A DNA stretch of 64,000 bases from Symbiodinium natans. Lineage: Eukaryota > Sar > Dinophyceae > Suessiales > Symbiodiniaceae. Both the position numbers and the translations under genes were made by a program. Under the pieces are notes generated by a model. The model was given only the letters and a program-made list of their open reading frames with translations. It did no database searches and was not told the origin of the DNA. The stretch covers positions 1 to 64,000 of the forward strand of contig CAJNDS010000615.1 in NCBI GenBank assembly GCA_905221605.1, written 5' to 3'. Positions 48,720 to 59,900 of the stretch are shown piece by piece (position 1 is the first letter of the stretch; every line of letters begins with the position of its first letter).

Positions 48720-49215
48720 AGCCTTTTCAAACGCACTATAATGTCACTACAGCCCCTTTTGCAACAACGTCACTACAACGCCACTACAACGTCAATGTCA
48801 CTCCAACATCGCTACAACGTCACTACAACGTCACTACAACGTCACTACAACGTCCTATGTCACGACAACGTCACTACAACGTCACTACAATGTCACTCTA
48901 GCCGTCACTACAACGTCACGTCACTACAACGTCAATACAATATCACTACAGCCGCTTTTGCAGCATGGTCACACAACGTCACTACAATGTCACTTCAGCC
49001 GCTTTTGCAGCATGGTCACAACAACGTCACTACAGCCGCTTTTGCAGCATGTCGCTGCAACGTCACTACAATGTCACTACAACGTTTGCTGGAAAGACTC
49101 AAAAAAAGCAAAAAAAATACTGAACATATGGACTCTGCGGAAAAAAGCCTCGTTTAATTCAACTATAATTAAAATAGTGACAAAGTATGAACCAACAAAT
49201 GACTCAATATAAAAG
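48720..49215 (+). repeat. Third, diverged TIR-like block
   Basis: Begins CTTTTCAAACGCACTATAATGTCACTACAGCC, matching the left TIR start (CCAAAAGCTACTAAAATGTCGCTACAGCC). It continues with (TCACTACAACG)n repeats and ends with AGTATGAACCAACAAATGACTCAATA, matching the AT-rich TIR piece. Same orientation as the left TIR. It suggests nesting or an internal duplication. Confidence 0.75.
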
Positions 49216-49628
49216 CACCAGCAATGACGAAATAGTACCGTAGTAATGTGCAGATGCAAAAAGTCCAAGTTAAGTCTGCGCGCTCATCGGTCACTACGCG
49301 GGCACTGCGTGGTCACTACGCAGACGGTTCCACAAGAGCAAGACCCTAGCTCTTTCTGCGCCCAAGCTTTTCAACGGTTAGACAAGCGAATCTGCAATCG
49401 AGCTGTTGGAGGGTTTCGACCTGCCTGATCAGCCTCTTTTTTCTGTCGGAAGCTTTTGCTCGGCTGTGGAGTGTCCCCCAGTAGGGCCTTAAATCCAAAA
49501 CGAATCAGGTTTAGAAATATGATTTGGGCGAAATTTAAACCTAAACGAATCGGGTTTGAGTCCAAAATCTGGAAAATGACGTGGTCATTCATGCGTGAAT
49601 TCCATTTAAAATGTAACTGGGGCGTGTA
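49216..49628. other. Spacer without recognised gene
   Basis: It contains a few TCACTACGCGG words (49290-49325) and TTTAAACCTAAACGAATCGG-like AT-rich DNA. No ORF that I can support. Confidence 0.4.
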
Positions 49629-50086
49629 CGCGGTCTCCAGACATACTGTAGAGCTTCCTCACCGTAGAGCTACGGGTCTTGACACACATTTCTGGATTGC
49701 ACGCGAACGACACATTGCTTTTTGTGCGGTCATGACGCAGTCACGACGGCACGTTACGACGCGATTGCCACGCAGTCACGACGCTTTTTCGTGACGTGGT
49801 CACGACGTGGTCACGACGCAGTCATGATGCGGTCACGACAGCGCTTTTGGGCATCGACGCGATGACGTGACACAGTCACGAACACGGACATGACAGGACG
49901 CTCACGTGCGTCACGACGACAGGTCACGACAGGGAACGAAACGGTCAAGATGCGGTCACGACGCGTTGTGGACAGAGTCACGACGCGTCGTCACGGAGGT
50001 CACGACGATCACGCGTTACGACGCAGTCGCGACGCTTGTGGTCACGACCGCACCGCCATTTTTTGTGGTCACGATGACGACAGGGA
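49629..50086 (+). repeat. Inner inverted repeat, left arm
   Basis: CGCGGTCTCCAGACA...CTCACCGTAGAGCTACGGGTCT...TCTGGATTGCACGC, followed by a (GTCACGACGCG)n array (about 49735-50080). The reverse complement of 55030-55424 gives the same order with moderate divergence. The two arms enclose the NTPase-REase gene. Confidence 0.75.
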
Positions 50087-50744
50087 ATTGACGCTTGAAA
50101 AATGAACGCCAGCAAAGTTGCCTGCGCCTCACTTTGTCACGTTCGCACGTATCGTCCGTGCCATTCATGTTGTTAGCTAGCAATCTCCCGCCATTTCTGT
50201 GCGCAGACCAAGTATGCCAACCATTCGAGTGGGAAGCTCAAAAAAGCGCCGTTCAGGTGCTCTCAGAAGCTTGCCTTCAGACCAAACTTGCTGAACCCCT
50301 ACCTGAGTTCCAACATGCCCTTGCTTTGGGTTCTCCTCAACGCATTGACACCCTGCGTAACTGAAATCTCATGCGATCAAGCATCTGCCCTTCCGTCCAC
50401 GCCAAAAGGCGCAGAGCCGCAAAATGCTGGATGACTGCACGAGCTCTTGACTGTGCGCCGCTTGCGGGTGACTCTACGGGGCTTTCACTGCACAGGGCCT
50501 CTGGACTGTACGGCGCCTTTTTGGGTGATGGTCGGGGCCTTTTCACTACTGTACGAGGCATTGAGTGACGGTACCCTTCTTTTGCGTGACTGTACTGGGC
50601 TTTCGGTGACTGCACGCGCCGTTTGCGAAACACCAGTCTAACGCAGTGACAGCCACGCTGAACTCCCGATTTCTGTAAAAGTGATAGTTGCACGGCACCT
50701 CGAAAGCCGAGGTTCTCATCACTGAAATTTGTCAACCCGCCTCT
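50087..50744. other. Spacer upstream of duplicated segment
   Basis: No gene recognised. A loose repeat of (T)GACTGTACGGGGCTTT-like words occurs at 50440-50620. Confidence 0.4.
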
Positions 50745-51130
50745 TGTCACTCAAGCAGTCAGCCGCAGCCTTCATGGAGAAACAGCGCGCCATGTGTTTT
50801 GACAGACTGTCCGCCATTTTAGCATGCGCACATTGAGCATCCACGCGTTTAAGTTTCCTCCGTCAGGAAGCGACCAGAAGATGGAAAGCCTGTCAAGAGC
50901 TTCGAACACATCGGCAGAGCATGAATACCAAGTGGCGAACCCTCTACTGGCTTCATATTACCGCTTCGTTCTGAAGAAACAGTGCCGTTTAGAAGTTGCG
51001 TGAAGCGAGCAATCCCCGACACTGTGCAGACTCACTGGTGCGAGCATTGCCCCACCTGTTCTTCTCCAAGGTCGTGAGCTTAGTGTATCTCAGTTGGCGA
51101 AGGGTGGTAGAAGTCAAGTGGAAGAAAGCC
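50745..51130 (+). pseudogene. Internally deleted copy of NTPase-REase gene
   Basis: 50745-50851 repeats the upstream region of the full gene (51353-51450), including GTCACTCAAGCAGTCAGC. 50930-51120 repeats the coding piece at about 52490-52680 (CCTGTTCTTCTCCAAGGTCG and TATCTCAGTTGGCGAAGG). The roughly 1 kb that encodes the NTPase is missing and stops are present. It is a tandem, degenerate relative lying just upstream. Confidence 0.75.
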
Positions 51131-51477
51131 CGTGCGTGGAACTTGCGCGCGAATTTTGCTCGTCTGTCTTCGGTTACAAAAGGGCGATGACCAAGATTGA
51201 AGTTTTGAGTGTCCCAAAGTTCATGTTGTGCCTGCCAATTTGTACATGTTGTATCGCGCGCCTGATGGTAACGCCTTGCGTGGGTGCTTGATGGCGCGAG
51301 ACTTGATGTGTCCGTTAATGCAGGTGTTGGCACAACCCACTGAGTTGAGGTTTGTCACTCAAGCAGTCAGCTGCAGCATTCATGAGATACGGCGCACCAC
51401 GTGTTGACAGACTGTTTGCCATTTTATCATGCACACATGGAGGATCCACGTTGCGAGATGCGTAGCTGTCCTCTGCC

Positions 51478-53256
51478 ATGGAGCGACCTGCCGAAGAAGA
51501 GCCACCTGTTAAGAAGCTTCGGACACTTCCACCCATTGGAGAAGTGGCTCTGGAAGACCAACATGTTTTCATTTCCTTACAAGGATGTGCTGACAACATT
51601 GGCAAGTTGTTTGATGGCGGGCATAGTGTTGTATTCATCCGCGGTGGCGTGGCCATCGGCAAGACCACATTGGCAGAGCATTTGGGCCGCTCTGAGACGT
51701 ATGTGAATGTGCCCTTCACTGAACATGGTCATGACGATGCTTGGAGGGTGAGAACAGTGCAAGCCGTGGAAAAAGCAACAGGCAAAAAAGTTGACGGAGA
51801 TGGTTCAGCTTTCGGGAATGCGCTGAAGCAAGCCAAGGACAACAACTTGACCCTGATTTATGATGAAGCTCACACACTGTTCCTCTCTCAAAACCTATGC
51901 TCAGCCCTATTCAAAGCAAGCATTCACTATCGACCACGGGTCTTGCTGTTATCAGCGTCAGGTGATGCTTCAAGCACATCAAGCCTCGCCATGACAACGC
52001 CAAATGAAATCACCCAAAAATTCATGTGGACACCACCTCTACCCTGCAGTCTAGACCTGAAAAGACAGCTGGAGGAAAGTGGCGTCAAGCTGGACGAAGA
52101 GAGCATCGACTTCTTCGCCAGCTTCTGTGGTGGGCATCGAGGCATTTTCATGGCTGCGATGCACTGGGTGAAGAGCAAGCAGACGAGTGGTGAAAGCTGG
52201 AATGTCAATAAGACGGTGGGGGTTGTGCGGAATAGCTATAGCCATGGACAGTGGGATTGTAGCGACACCGAGATTCTGGGCGCTCTGAAAGAGAGCCGTG
52301 CCGTGAAAGTCAATGGACGATACAGCTCTGTTGAACATACGCCAAAAGAGTTTGTAGAGCTCTTGTGTGCAGGGGCACGGCCCATCGGACAAGACATTCG
52401 GAGAGAGCTCACCATCAACGGCTTCGTGCTTCCAAAATATGACAGCGCAGAAGAGCTTCAGAAGCTGAATTGGACCAATGACGACCTGCATTACAAGGTG
52501 GCGAACCCTTTGCTGGCCGCGTACTACCGCTTCCAACTGAAGAAGACCTGTGGCTTACAGCTTCAGTTCTTGCCCAGCAGACCCGAAAACTGTGCAGACT
52601 TACTGATGCGAGCGTTGCCCTACCTGTTCTTCTCCAAGGTCGTGAGCTTCGAAGGAGATGTATCTCAGTTGGCGAAGGGCGGTCTCCCACACGAGCAACA
52701 GTATAACCAAGCCATCCTCAGTGTGTTGACGGAAATCGGCTACAAGCCCTTTGCTCCACAATCGTCGACGGAGGGTGACGGGAAGCCAGACCTTATGGTC
52801 AAAATTTGTGAGGAGACGTTTGTCATGGAGGGCGCGAAGAAACAGATCAAAGAGCACCTTGGCCGCTTCAATAAGTATGAAAATTACAAGAATGCCAAGC
52901 ACAAGGGTGTCTACATGATCGGCAAGGACAATGACAAGGTGCTTCAGACCGTGATGACATCTTGTGGAGGCGATGTCCAAGTCATAGGCTTGGTCCCCAA
53001 CATCGCCCACACCGCCTACACCGTTCACGTGAAGAGCAAGGGCATCACAAGCATCAACACCTTCAGGGTGGACTGCGACCTCGTGGCAAGGAGGCTGGTG
53101 CTTAAGGACGACGGCGAGCCTGAGCTCCACAGTGTGCAATCGCTGAAGAGCGTCCACCTGTTTACAAAAGCTCAGAGCAGACGCTGGGTGAGAAGTCTGG
53201 TAGTATTGTTTTTGTTTTGTCGGTCATCCTTCTCTGCTTCTGTGTTTCGGAAATAG
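51478..53256 (+). CDS. P-loop NTPase fused to REase-like domain (Crinkler/transposon type)
   Basis: 592 aa with an ATG. Walker A GGVAIGKT (residues 56-63), Walker B LIYDEAH (126-132), then a helical STAND/AAA-like region. The C-terminal part from about residue 430 has GDGKPDLMV, FVMEGAKKQ and IKEHLGRFNKYENY. This resembles the PD-(D/E)xK-type REase with the EHxxRF signature of Crinkler-RHS-type proteins. That NTPase-REase pair has been proposed to derive from transposons. Placement between two sets of inverted repeats makes it the likely transposase or mobility protein. The last 25 residues are hydrophobic and may be read-through of noncoding DNA or an unspliced intron. Confidence 0.75.
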   Translation: MERPAEEEPPVKKLRTLPPIGEVALEDQHVFISLQGCADNIGKLFDGGHSVVFIRGGVAIGKTTLAEHLGRSETYVNVPFTEHGHDDAWRVRTVQAVEKATGKKVDGDGSAFGNALKQAKDNNLTLIYDEAHTLFLSQNLCSALFKASIHYRPRVLLLSASGDASSTSSLAMTTPNEITQKFMWTPPLPCSLDLKRQLEESGVKLDEESIDFFASFCGGHRGIFMAAMHWVKSKQTSGESWNVNKTVGVVRNSYSHGQWDCSDTEILGALKESRAVKVNGRYSSVEHTPKEFVELLCAGARPIGQDIRRELTINGFVLPKYDSAEELQKLNWTNDDLHYKVANPLLAAYYRFQLKKTCGLQLQFLPSRPENCADLLMRALPYLFFSKVVSFEGDVSQLAKGGLPHEQQYNQAILSVLTEIGYKPFAPQSSTEGDGKPDLMVKICEETFVMEGAKKQIKEHLGRFNKYENYKNAKHKGVYMIGKDNDKVLQTVMTSCGGDVQVIGLVPNIAHTAYTVHVKSKGITSINTFRVDCDLVARRLVLKDDGEPELHSVQSLKSVHLFTKAQSRRWVRSLVVLFLFCRSSFSASVFRK

Positions 53257-55029
53257 GTCTCTTGCCTTCGTGCACATGTCATGATCTGTGCTCCTTCGGA
53301 TTCCTTTTTTCTTGTTTGATCTGCAAATCTCAGCTGCGTTGCCTGCGTTGCGTCTGTTAGCACCCAGGCCCATCTGCCGGATCAGGCACAAGAGTTGCAA
53401 GGTTTGAGAGGTTTGAGACCGTTGCAGGGTGCCAAGACATGTGACCATTAGAGATTGCCAGCCTTTGGCGTTCTGCGCCCTGCAGGCGCGACCTCAACGT
53501 CCGTCTGGGTGCGGGAACTGATCCGCGAGGACTCTGCTGTGTGAGAGCAAGTGCCGGTAATTGGAGCGCAAGGCTGACCGAGAGCATCAGTAGCATTCAG
53601 CTGAACGCAGGGTTGGGGCACCTGTTGGGATCTGGGCTCCAGTGTGTCTCGGACGCTCGTCGACAGGGGCGAAGCATGCGGCATGCCCATAGTGGCACAC
53701 GTCTGATCGTGGGAGAGGGGAGGGGGCGGGAGGCTGGCAGTTTTTTGGCTGTTCTTTGCTGGGAGTGTTTCTGCAAGCTTGCCGTCAGTTCATGTCTGCC
53801 GCAGTGTTGACCCACTCGACTCGCAGGATGGGAAGATCACAGAAAAGCTGAGGCCCAAGGAGGGTTCCCATTGCCGGTCGTTTTGGAGCAGCGCCTCTGT
53901 GCAGATAACGTCTCGTCAAGAGGACCCTGAGGGCAAGGACGAGCTCGAGCCGGCGTTTCAGGTGGAGTCTCCTCAGGCCATCGGACACCGCACCATGTGA
54001 AGTGGAGTTTGGTCGCATCTCGGCAAGGACCATCCGACACTCAAAAATGTGGACCACTTGAAGACAGACCCGGACTCGGCGCGCTTCCTTTGCTCATGTC
54101 CCGACATGTGCGCAAGTCACGAGGCCATCAAGCAGAAGAACCCCGATCTCAAGGACATTGCTCCAAGGCATATCGACATCTACTTACAAGAAGCGCGGAG
54201 CCCCAGACAGCCTTTTCTGTTGGCTCCTTCCCATGCTGCTTATGATGCTGGCAGGCTGGCGGAGCGTGGCAGCGCATCGAACGCACATCGGAAGCCCTGC
54301 GTCAGGACACCAGCGAGCCCGACCCTCGGCTTCGTGATCGGCCATTTGCCTTCCACGTGACAGCATTACTGCTAGGCGAGACTGCTACGGCTTTTTGCCG
54401 CGATCGGCAACTTGAAAGGCCGGGCCGGGCGATTTGATTTGTTGAGGAAATCGGAGCATCAGTGCTGCACAGGCGCCATCTAACGCTGCACATCCTTTTG
54501 CACGTCTCTCGCTCAGTTTCACATGTCAAGGTTTGCGACGTGCATCATGCCAGTCTTCGGTGTGGTCATTTTTGCTGCAAGTGGTGTGCTTAGATCGGCA
54601 GCAGTAGCGAGCTAGGCCACTGCTGCAGTGAACTAGATGACTGCAGTAAAGATTTCGCTGCTTCCGGGCCACACCACGGTTAGATCAAGCCTGCTACCGA
54701 AACGGCAGCGTGTGCAGTGTCAGCGATGAGGGAGGTGCTTGCGCCACATAGCAGCCCTTGGCGATGATCAGTGTCTCACTGTGTGAAGTGCACAGACGCG
54801 ATCAATCCATTTGAAGAAAAGCGGGGAAGAGCGCTTGAATTGCTTTGCTCAGCCAGTACTCACCTGCCAGCACGATGTGGAACGCTTCAAGCATGACAGT
54901 AGTTTTGTGCGAGTGTTGTCCAGCCCTGCCGTTCTTCAACTTTGAGTCTTACTTGTTGGCATGATTTTTCTGGCTATTCGTGAATGAAATCGGCGAATCC
55001 GTGCTCGCAGCTGGTTTTGCGGGCTCTGG
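53257..55029. other. Long spacer without recognised gene
   Basis: About 1.8 kb. Short frames occur on both strands; one at 54049-54360 has a CxC-x3-C phrase (FLCSCPDMC) but nothing I can assign. It may hold decayed exons or captured DNA. Confidence 0.4.
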
Positions 55030-55424
55030 GTTTCACTTGACCGCGTCGTGACCGCGTCGTGACCCGGTCGTGACCTGTCGTGACAGCGTCGTGACCACAA
55101 AACGCGTCGTGACCGAGGTGACGACATCGTCGTGTCCGCGTCGTGACCGCGTCGCAACCGTCATGACCGCGTCGTGGCTGCCTCGCGTGATCGCGTTGTG
55201 GCCACAAAAGCGCCCGCGTCGCGACAACGTCGTGACCGCGTCGTGACCGCAAAAGCGTTGTGACCGCGTCGCAACCGCGTCGTGACCGTGCCGTCGTGAC
55301 CGCGTCGTGACCGTAAAAACAGCGTCGTGAGCGCGTCGTGGCTGCGTGCAATCTAGAATGCGTGTAGAGACCTCGTAGCAGCTCTACGGTGAGGTGTAGC
55401 TCTGACATGCGTCTAGAGACCGCG
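55030..55424 (-). repeat. Inner inverted repeat, right arm
   Basis: A (GCGTCGTGACC)n array, then GTGCAATCTAGAATGCGTGTAGAG, GCTCTACGGTGAGG and GTCTAGAGACCGCG. It is the inverse of 49629-50086. No clear TSD is seen beside either arm. Confidence 0.75.
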
Positions 55425-55671
55425 TCGACGCGGCGTATCTTGCAAGCGAGCTTGTTTGAGGGTTTCTGCTTGATTGCCGAAGCCGGTTCTCGGATTGTCG
55501 TATACCTGCTTGATGATATTAGCCCTAGCCTCTGCCATGTTTTCTATGGGAGAGGCTTTTGCATGCTCGGCTAGGCTGGCGTGGCGCGGAGCCTTTGAAG
55601 AGTTTGGGCGTAGTGACCGCGTAGTGACACCGTAGTGACCCGTAGTGACGCGTAGTGACCGTTACAGCAGC
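55425..55671. other. Spacer between inner and outer inverted repeats
   Basis: No gene seen. It ends in GTAGTGACC-type words (55610-55665). Confidence 0.4.
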
Positions 55672-56499
55672 ACCGCGAAGAACAGTCGTAAAAGCGCTGC
55701 AAACTGCAGTAACATGCATAAGCAGCACTCGCTGCAGAGACTCGGTGAAAGACTCAGTCTTTATGGAATCTCTTACGGTGGAGACTGCAGTCTTTTTGGA
55801 GTCTCTTCGAAGTCTGCCTACTACTTCTACTGCTGCTGCTGTTGCTGCTACTGCTGCAACTTCTGCTTTGAGCAAAGATTGCAACATTATTGAGTCATTA
55901 TTGCGACATTATTGAGTCATTATTGAATCATTGTTGGCTCATATTTGACTCATTATTGAAACAAACGAAATTCTTTTTCGCTCCATTTTGACAACACAAC
56001 GCGGTCACAACGCGGTCACAACGCGGTCACAACGCGGTCACAACGCGGTCACAACGCGGTCACAACGCGTTCACAACGCGGTCAAAAAGTGATATACTTC
56101 CAATTTCTGGGTAGGGCCATTGTTGCACATGAGTCATTGTTGGTTCATATTTGACTCATTATTGAAACAAACGAAATTCTTTTCGCTTCATTTTAACATC
56201 TTGTGCGGTCACAACGCGGTCACAACGCGGTCACAACGCGGTCACAACGCGGTCACGACGCGGTCACAACGCGGTCACAACACAATGTGGTCACAACGCG
56301 GCTGTAGTGACATTGTAGTTACGTTGTAGTGACGTTGTAGTGACGTTGTAGTGACGTTGTAGTGACGTTGTAGTGACGTTGTAGTGACGTTGTAGTGACG
56401 TTGTAGTGACGTTGTAGTGACGTTGCAGCATAAAAGGCTGTAGCGACATTTTAGTGGCTTTTGGAATAAGTTACCATAAGTGCCCCCTTACTTATATAT
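55672..56499 (-). repeat. Right terminal inverted repeat
   Basis: Inverse of 45772-46700: GAAGAACAGT..., AGACTCGGTGAAAGACTCAG, a CTGCTGCTGCTG stretch, the AT-rich GACTCATTATTGAAACAAAC, (CGGTCACAA)n arrays at about 55996-56090 and 56205-56300, a (GTAGTGACGTT)n array at 56308-56425, and CCCCCTTACTTATATAT. The AT-rich piece with its CGGTCACAA array is duplicated within this arm. Confidence 0.93.
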
Positions 56500-56504
56500 A
56501 CGAG
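56500..56504. other. Target-site duplication ACGAG, right
   Basis: Same pentamer as 45767-45771. Confidence 0.8.
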
Positions 56505-56939
56505 GACATGTCAGGCAGTGCAGATTTCTCTTGGCTTGGTGAGACCTTGTTTTGAGTGGGAAGAACCGTTTTCTGTTCGTTTTCTCGAAACTCGTTTCCT
56601 GTTTGTGACCCGGTATTTGGTGACCAGAAGTGACTCAAGCCAGTTTAGGTCTGCACAGAGCTCAGCAGAGCACCTAAGAGGTGCTAGGAACCTACCCACA
56701 GTGTTTAGGAGTAGAAGTTCCATGGCTGAGTGTTTTCACCTGAAGTACCTTTGTTTTCCCATGTCTGGCAGACAGTGTTTGAAGCTGGAGAGCCGTGCTC
56801 GCATTGGCTCAAGACGAGCGGAGCTCGAGAAGCTGTGAACAGCGCAGTGAAAAGAGTCCGCACTTCGTGCTGTGAGGGTTGAGTGTAGTCTTGACCTGAG
56901 GTCCCTTAGGCCCCCGTAGCTGTGCCACGAGTTTCAACG
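56505..56939 (+). repeat. 5' LTR region of third copia
   Basis: About 430 bp ending GAGTTTCAACG next to the PBS. It contains CATTGGCTCAAG at 56802-56813. The 5' limit cannot be set without the 3' LTR. Confidence 0.55.
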
Positions 56940-56951
56940 TGGTAGCGGAGC
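56940..56951 (+). promoter_or_regulatory. Primer-binding site of third copia
   Basis: TGGTAGCGGAGC, identical to those at 28719-28730 (minus) and 35210-35221. The ATG follows 13 bp later. Confidence 0.82.
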
Positions 56952-56964
56952 CTCGTGCTCCAGC

Positions 56965-59900
56965 ATGGACAATGGTGAAGAACGTGTGCCTGGACGAGAC
57001 CGTTCTCCAAGAGGCCGCAGTGCAAGCAGCCTGAGTTCCACAGGGCTTGCTGGTGCAAGGTCACCAAGTGCCCGTGGGAGAAGAGAACGTGGAAGGTCTT
57101 TGCCAGCGCGACCAGCTTCAGTTCCACGCAGAGTAGACCCAAGGCAGTGGACAGCTACGACTGGAGCAGGCCATCAGCCACCAGTCGGGGCTGTGCCCTC
57201 GTTTGGACCTCAGTTCTACCAGATGGGAGCACCCCCTCAGACGGCACCACAAGAACCCCTTCAAGTTCCGAATATGCAGTTGCCCGTTGCACCTGGAGTA
57301 GCTCAACAGATGGAGTTCACGAGAGCAATGCTGCAAGCGCAGGACGAGCAGATCCGACAGCAGGCAGCTCAACTTCAACAGATGAGTGCCATGCTTACGC
57401 AAGCATTGCAGCTTGCAAGTGCGAATGCTGCCAATGCGCATATTGCAGCAGCTGCAGCTTCATCGTCGACGAGTCCTACACCTGGAGGAGACCCCTCAGC
57501 AGCACCTGCGAATGCATCGACTCCTGTGGACATGGAAGTAGACTCTGGTGTACGAAACAAGAGAGCAGAGGGTTACATTCCACAGTTGCCTCAGCTGAAC
57601 TATGCGTCCATGACGAGCAGACATGCTGAAATCCGAGTTTGGACAGCCTACAGAGACGAACTTACGAGTTGGCTTTGTTTGCTCGACGACCGCTACGCTA
57701 CGGAATTGCAAGAAGCGATCAGTAGCAATGTGGAAGTCTTGCAAGTGAGGCTTGAAGCCGGGAAAGCAGCCCGGTCAACCAAACTTTGGTTTTTGCTTCG
57801 TCAGTCCATGAGCAAGTTCCAACGTGGGCAAGATTTGGTGCATCTCATCGAGGTGAAACAAATGGGAGCAAGTGCCGGATACGAACTCTGGCGCTCGTTG
57901 AACAACGAATTGTCAGTTCGCTCCAGAGTGGAGGGACAGGCCCTCCGCGAACAGGCGTTAGGCCTGGTGCCACCAAAGCATCTCAAGCGACCACTTGATG
58001 TCGCCAGGTGGTACACCACCGAGCTTCTCAAGTTCGAGGCGCAGGTGAAGCATCGCTTCCCGGAGTTGCTCATCGGAGAACAAGAGGGAGTCCTGTGCCT
58101 GATGAAGCACTTGGATTCTGAGACCAAGAGATATCTGCTCCTCCATCACTCAACAAAGAGCATGGGTGAGCTGATGACTGGTTTGCAGTTTTACGATGAG
58201 CAGCTTCGTGTGATGGACTTCCAGAGAGAAGGAGCATCCGGGTATGCGAATGCCTTCAAGGGTGGCAAGGGCGGAAAGGGCGACAGAGACAAGAGCAACA
58301 AAGGCTCCAAGGGCAACAAGGGCAACAAAGGCGAGAAAGGAGAAAAGGGACTGAAGGGTGGCAAAGCGAAAGGAAAGGATAAGAAAGGTGACCAAGGCGG
58401 AAAAGGAGACCGAGCTCGGAGCAAGAGCAGAGAAGCGAAGAAGACAGATGTCTGCCGGAACTGCGGGAAGACTGGACACTGGGCACGCGACTGCTGGGCA
58501 CCACCGAAGGACAAAGCCGCAGCGGCAACGAACCAGGCCATTACGACGCAGCCAGAGGCACCATCATCTTCATCGTCTACTTCGGCGAAAGCAGCAGCAC
58601 AGCCCACAACCAAGGGTAGTGGAAAAGCACAGTCATCAATCAAGACGTTTCTGGAGGGATATCACTTTGGTATGATGCTCACGAACCAGGTGGTTAGTTT
58701 TCCTTCAGATGATCGCGTTTACTGGTTGATTGACTCTGGTAGTTCGTTCCACATCATCACGAGAGAGACGCTTGAGAGTGATCATGTGAAGGTCCTTGCA
58801 TGGCTTGAAGGACGCCCGAAATCGTATGCGGAGACTGCGACAGGAGATTCCGTTGAGATTGGCGGATCAACACATGTTTTGGTGGAAGTTTGCTTTGAAA
58901 CCACCACACCAGCATCATTGAAGAGCAGTTCTGAGCATGAGGGTGACGCTGTGTACATGTGTAGGGCTAGGTTTGAAGCCGTCATTTCCGATCAGATCAA
59001 GCACAATTTGCTGAACATCAACTTGCTTTGTCAGAATGGAGGTTGGGAGCCAGCAATGTGCGACCAGCAGGGCGTAATTACCGTCCGAAAGCACGGCGTA
59101 ACGCTGAAACCAACCATGTTTGCTTCAGTTAGTTGGCTTGCGTCAGTTCGGAATGACCATCCTTTAGCGCTGAAACCGCAAGATTTGATCGCCAAAACGG
59201 AACAATTTCGTCGAAGTCGGTCTCGCAAGTCGTCTTCGAGTCGTGATTTTCATCGTTCGACTTCGAATCGAGGTCATCGTAGCTCTGCGAGAGTGTGTGT
59301 TGAGCCCGAAAACCCCGAATTGCTGGATGTTTCATGTCTTGATGAGGTAGTTGATTGCGAGCTTCAGACGAGCCACGAACATGTTGACCTGGACCAAGGC
59401 GAAGCTAAGGACAGACTAAGGACAGTTGGTGACGTTTCCGGCTCTGCGAGGGATCAACTTCAATTTTTCAGTCATGTGGATATGCCAATTGTTCGTGAGC
59501 TTGGTAGGGATGAGCGCTTGATTTATAGTGAAGACAACAGCGTTATCTCACACAAGCAACAGGACAACAGCACCACACCAGCAGTCGAGCGGCTTGTGTT
59601 TAAAAATGACAGCAGCGTTATCTCACACAAGCAACAGGACAACAGCACCACACCAGCAGTTGAGCGTCTTGTGCATGAGCATGGTAGGGAAACAGTTGTC
59701 TGTCGTGCTTGCTTGGAGGATTTCCCTGATGAGGTTGAGATTGGCAGCTTGGATTGCTCAAAGAGGCGAAGTTTTCCTAGAGTAGGACAGATAGGAGACC
59801 GCCGCTATGGATCCGAGTGCCACGATGCAACGAAGCATTCAAGAGTTGGAAGGCATGCGCCAGGGGGCGAGACGCAGGAGATTGATACTGTTGGAGGCCA

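Larger units (their letters stand above)
45772..56499. mobile_element. 10.7-kb element with long terminal inverted repeats
   Basis: Starts ATATATAAGTAAGGGGGCAC and ends with its reverse complement, flanked by ACGAG on both sides. The inverted repeats run about 930 bp (left) and 830 bp (right) and contain minisatellites and a CAG/CTG-like stretch. Inside are an oxygenase pseudogene, GC-rich fragments, a third TIR-like block, a second inverted pair (49629-50086 and 55030-55424), and an NTPase-REase gene. Overall it looks like a foldback or MULE-like DNA transposon, possibly nested. The family is not one I can name. Confidence 0.85.

Noticed and set aside
51478-53256. NTPase-REase gene as a secreted host-directed effector
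   Set aside because: No signal peptide or LFLAK-like header is visible, and it lies inside inverted repeats; a mobility role fits better.
45846-56425. CRISPR-like arrays
   Set aside because: Units of 9-12 bp without unique spacers, in a eukaryotic transposon; ordinary minisatellites.
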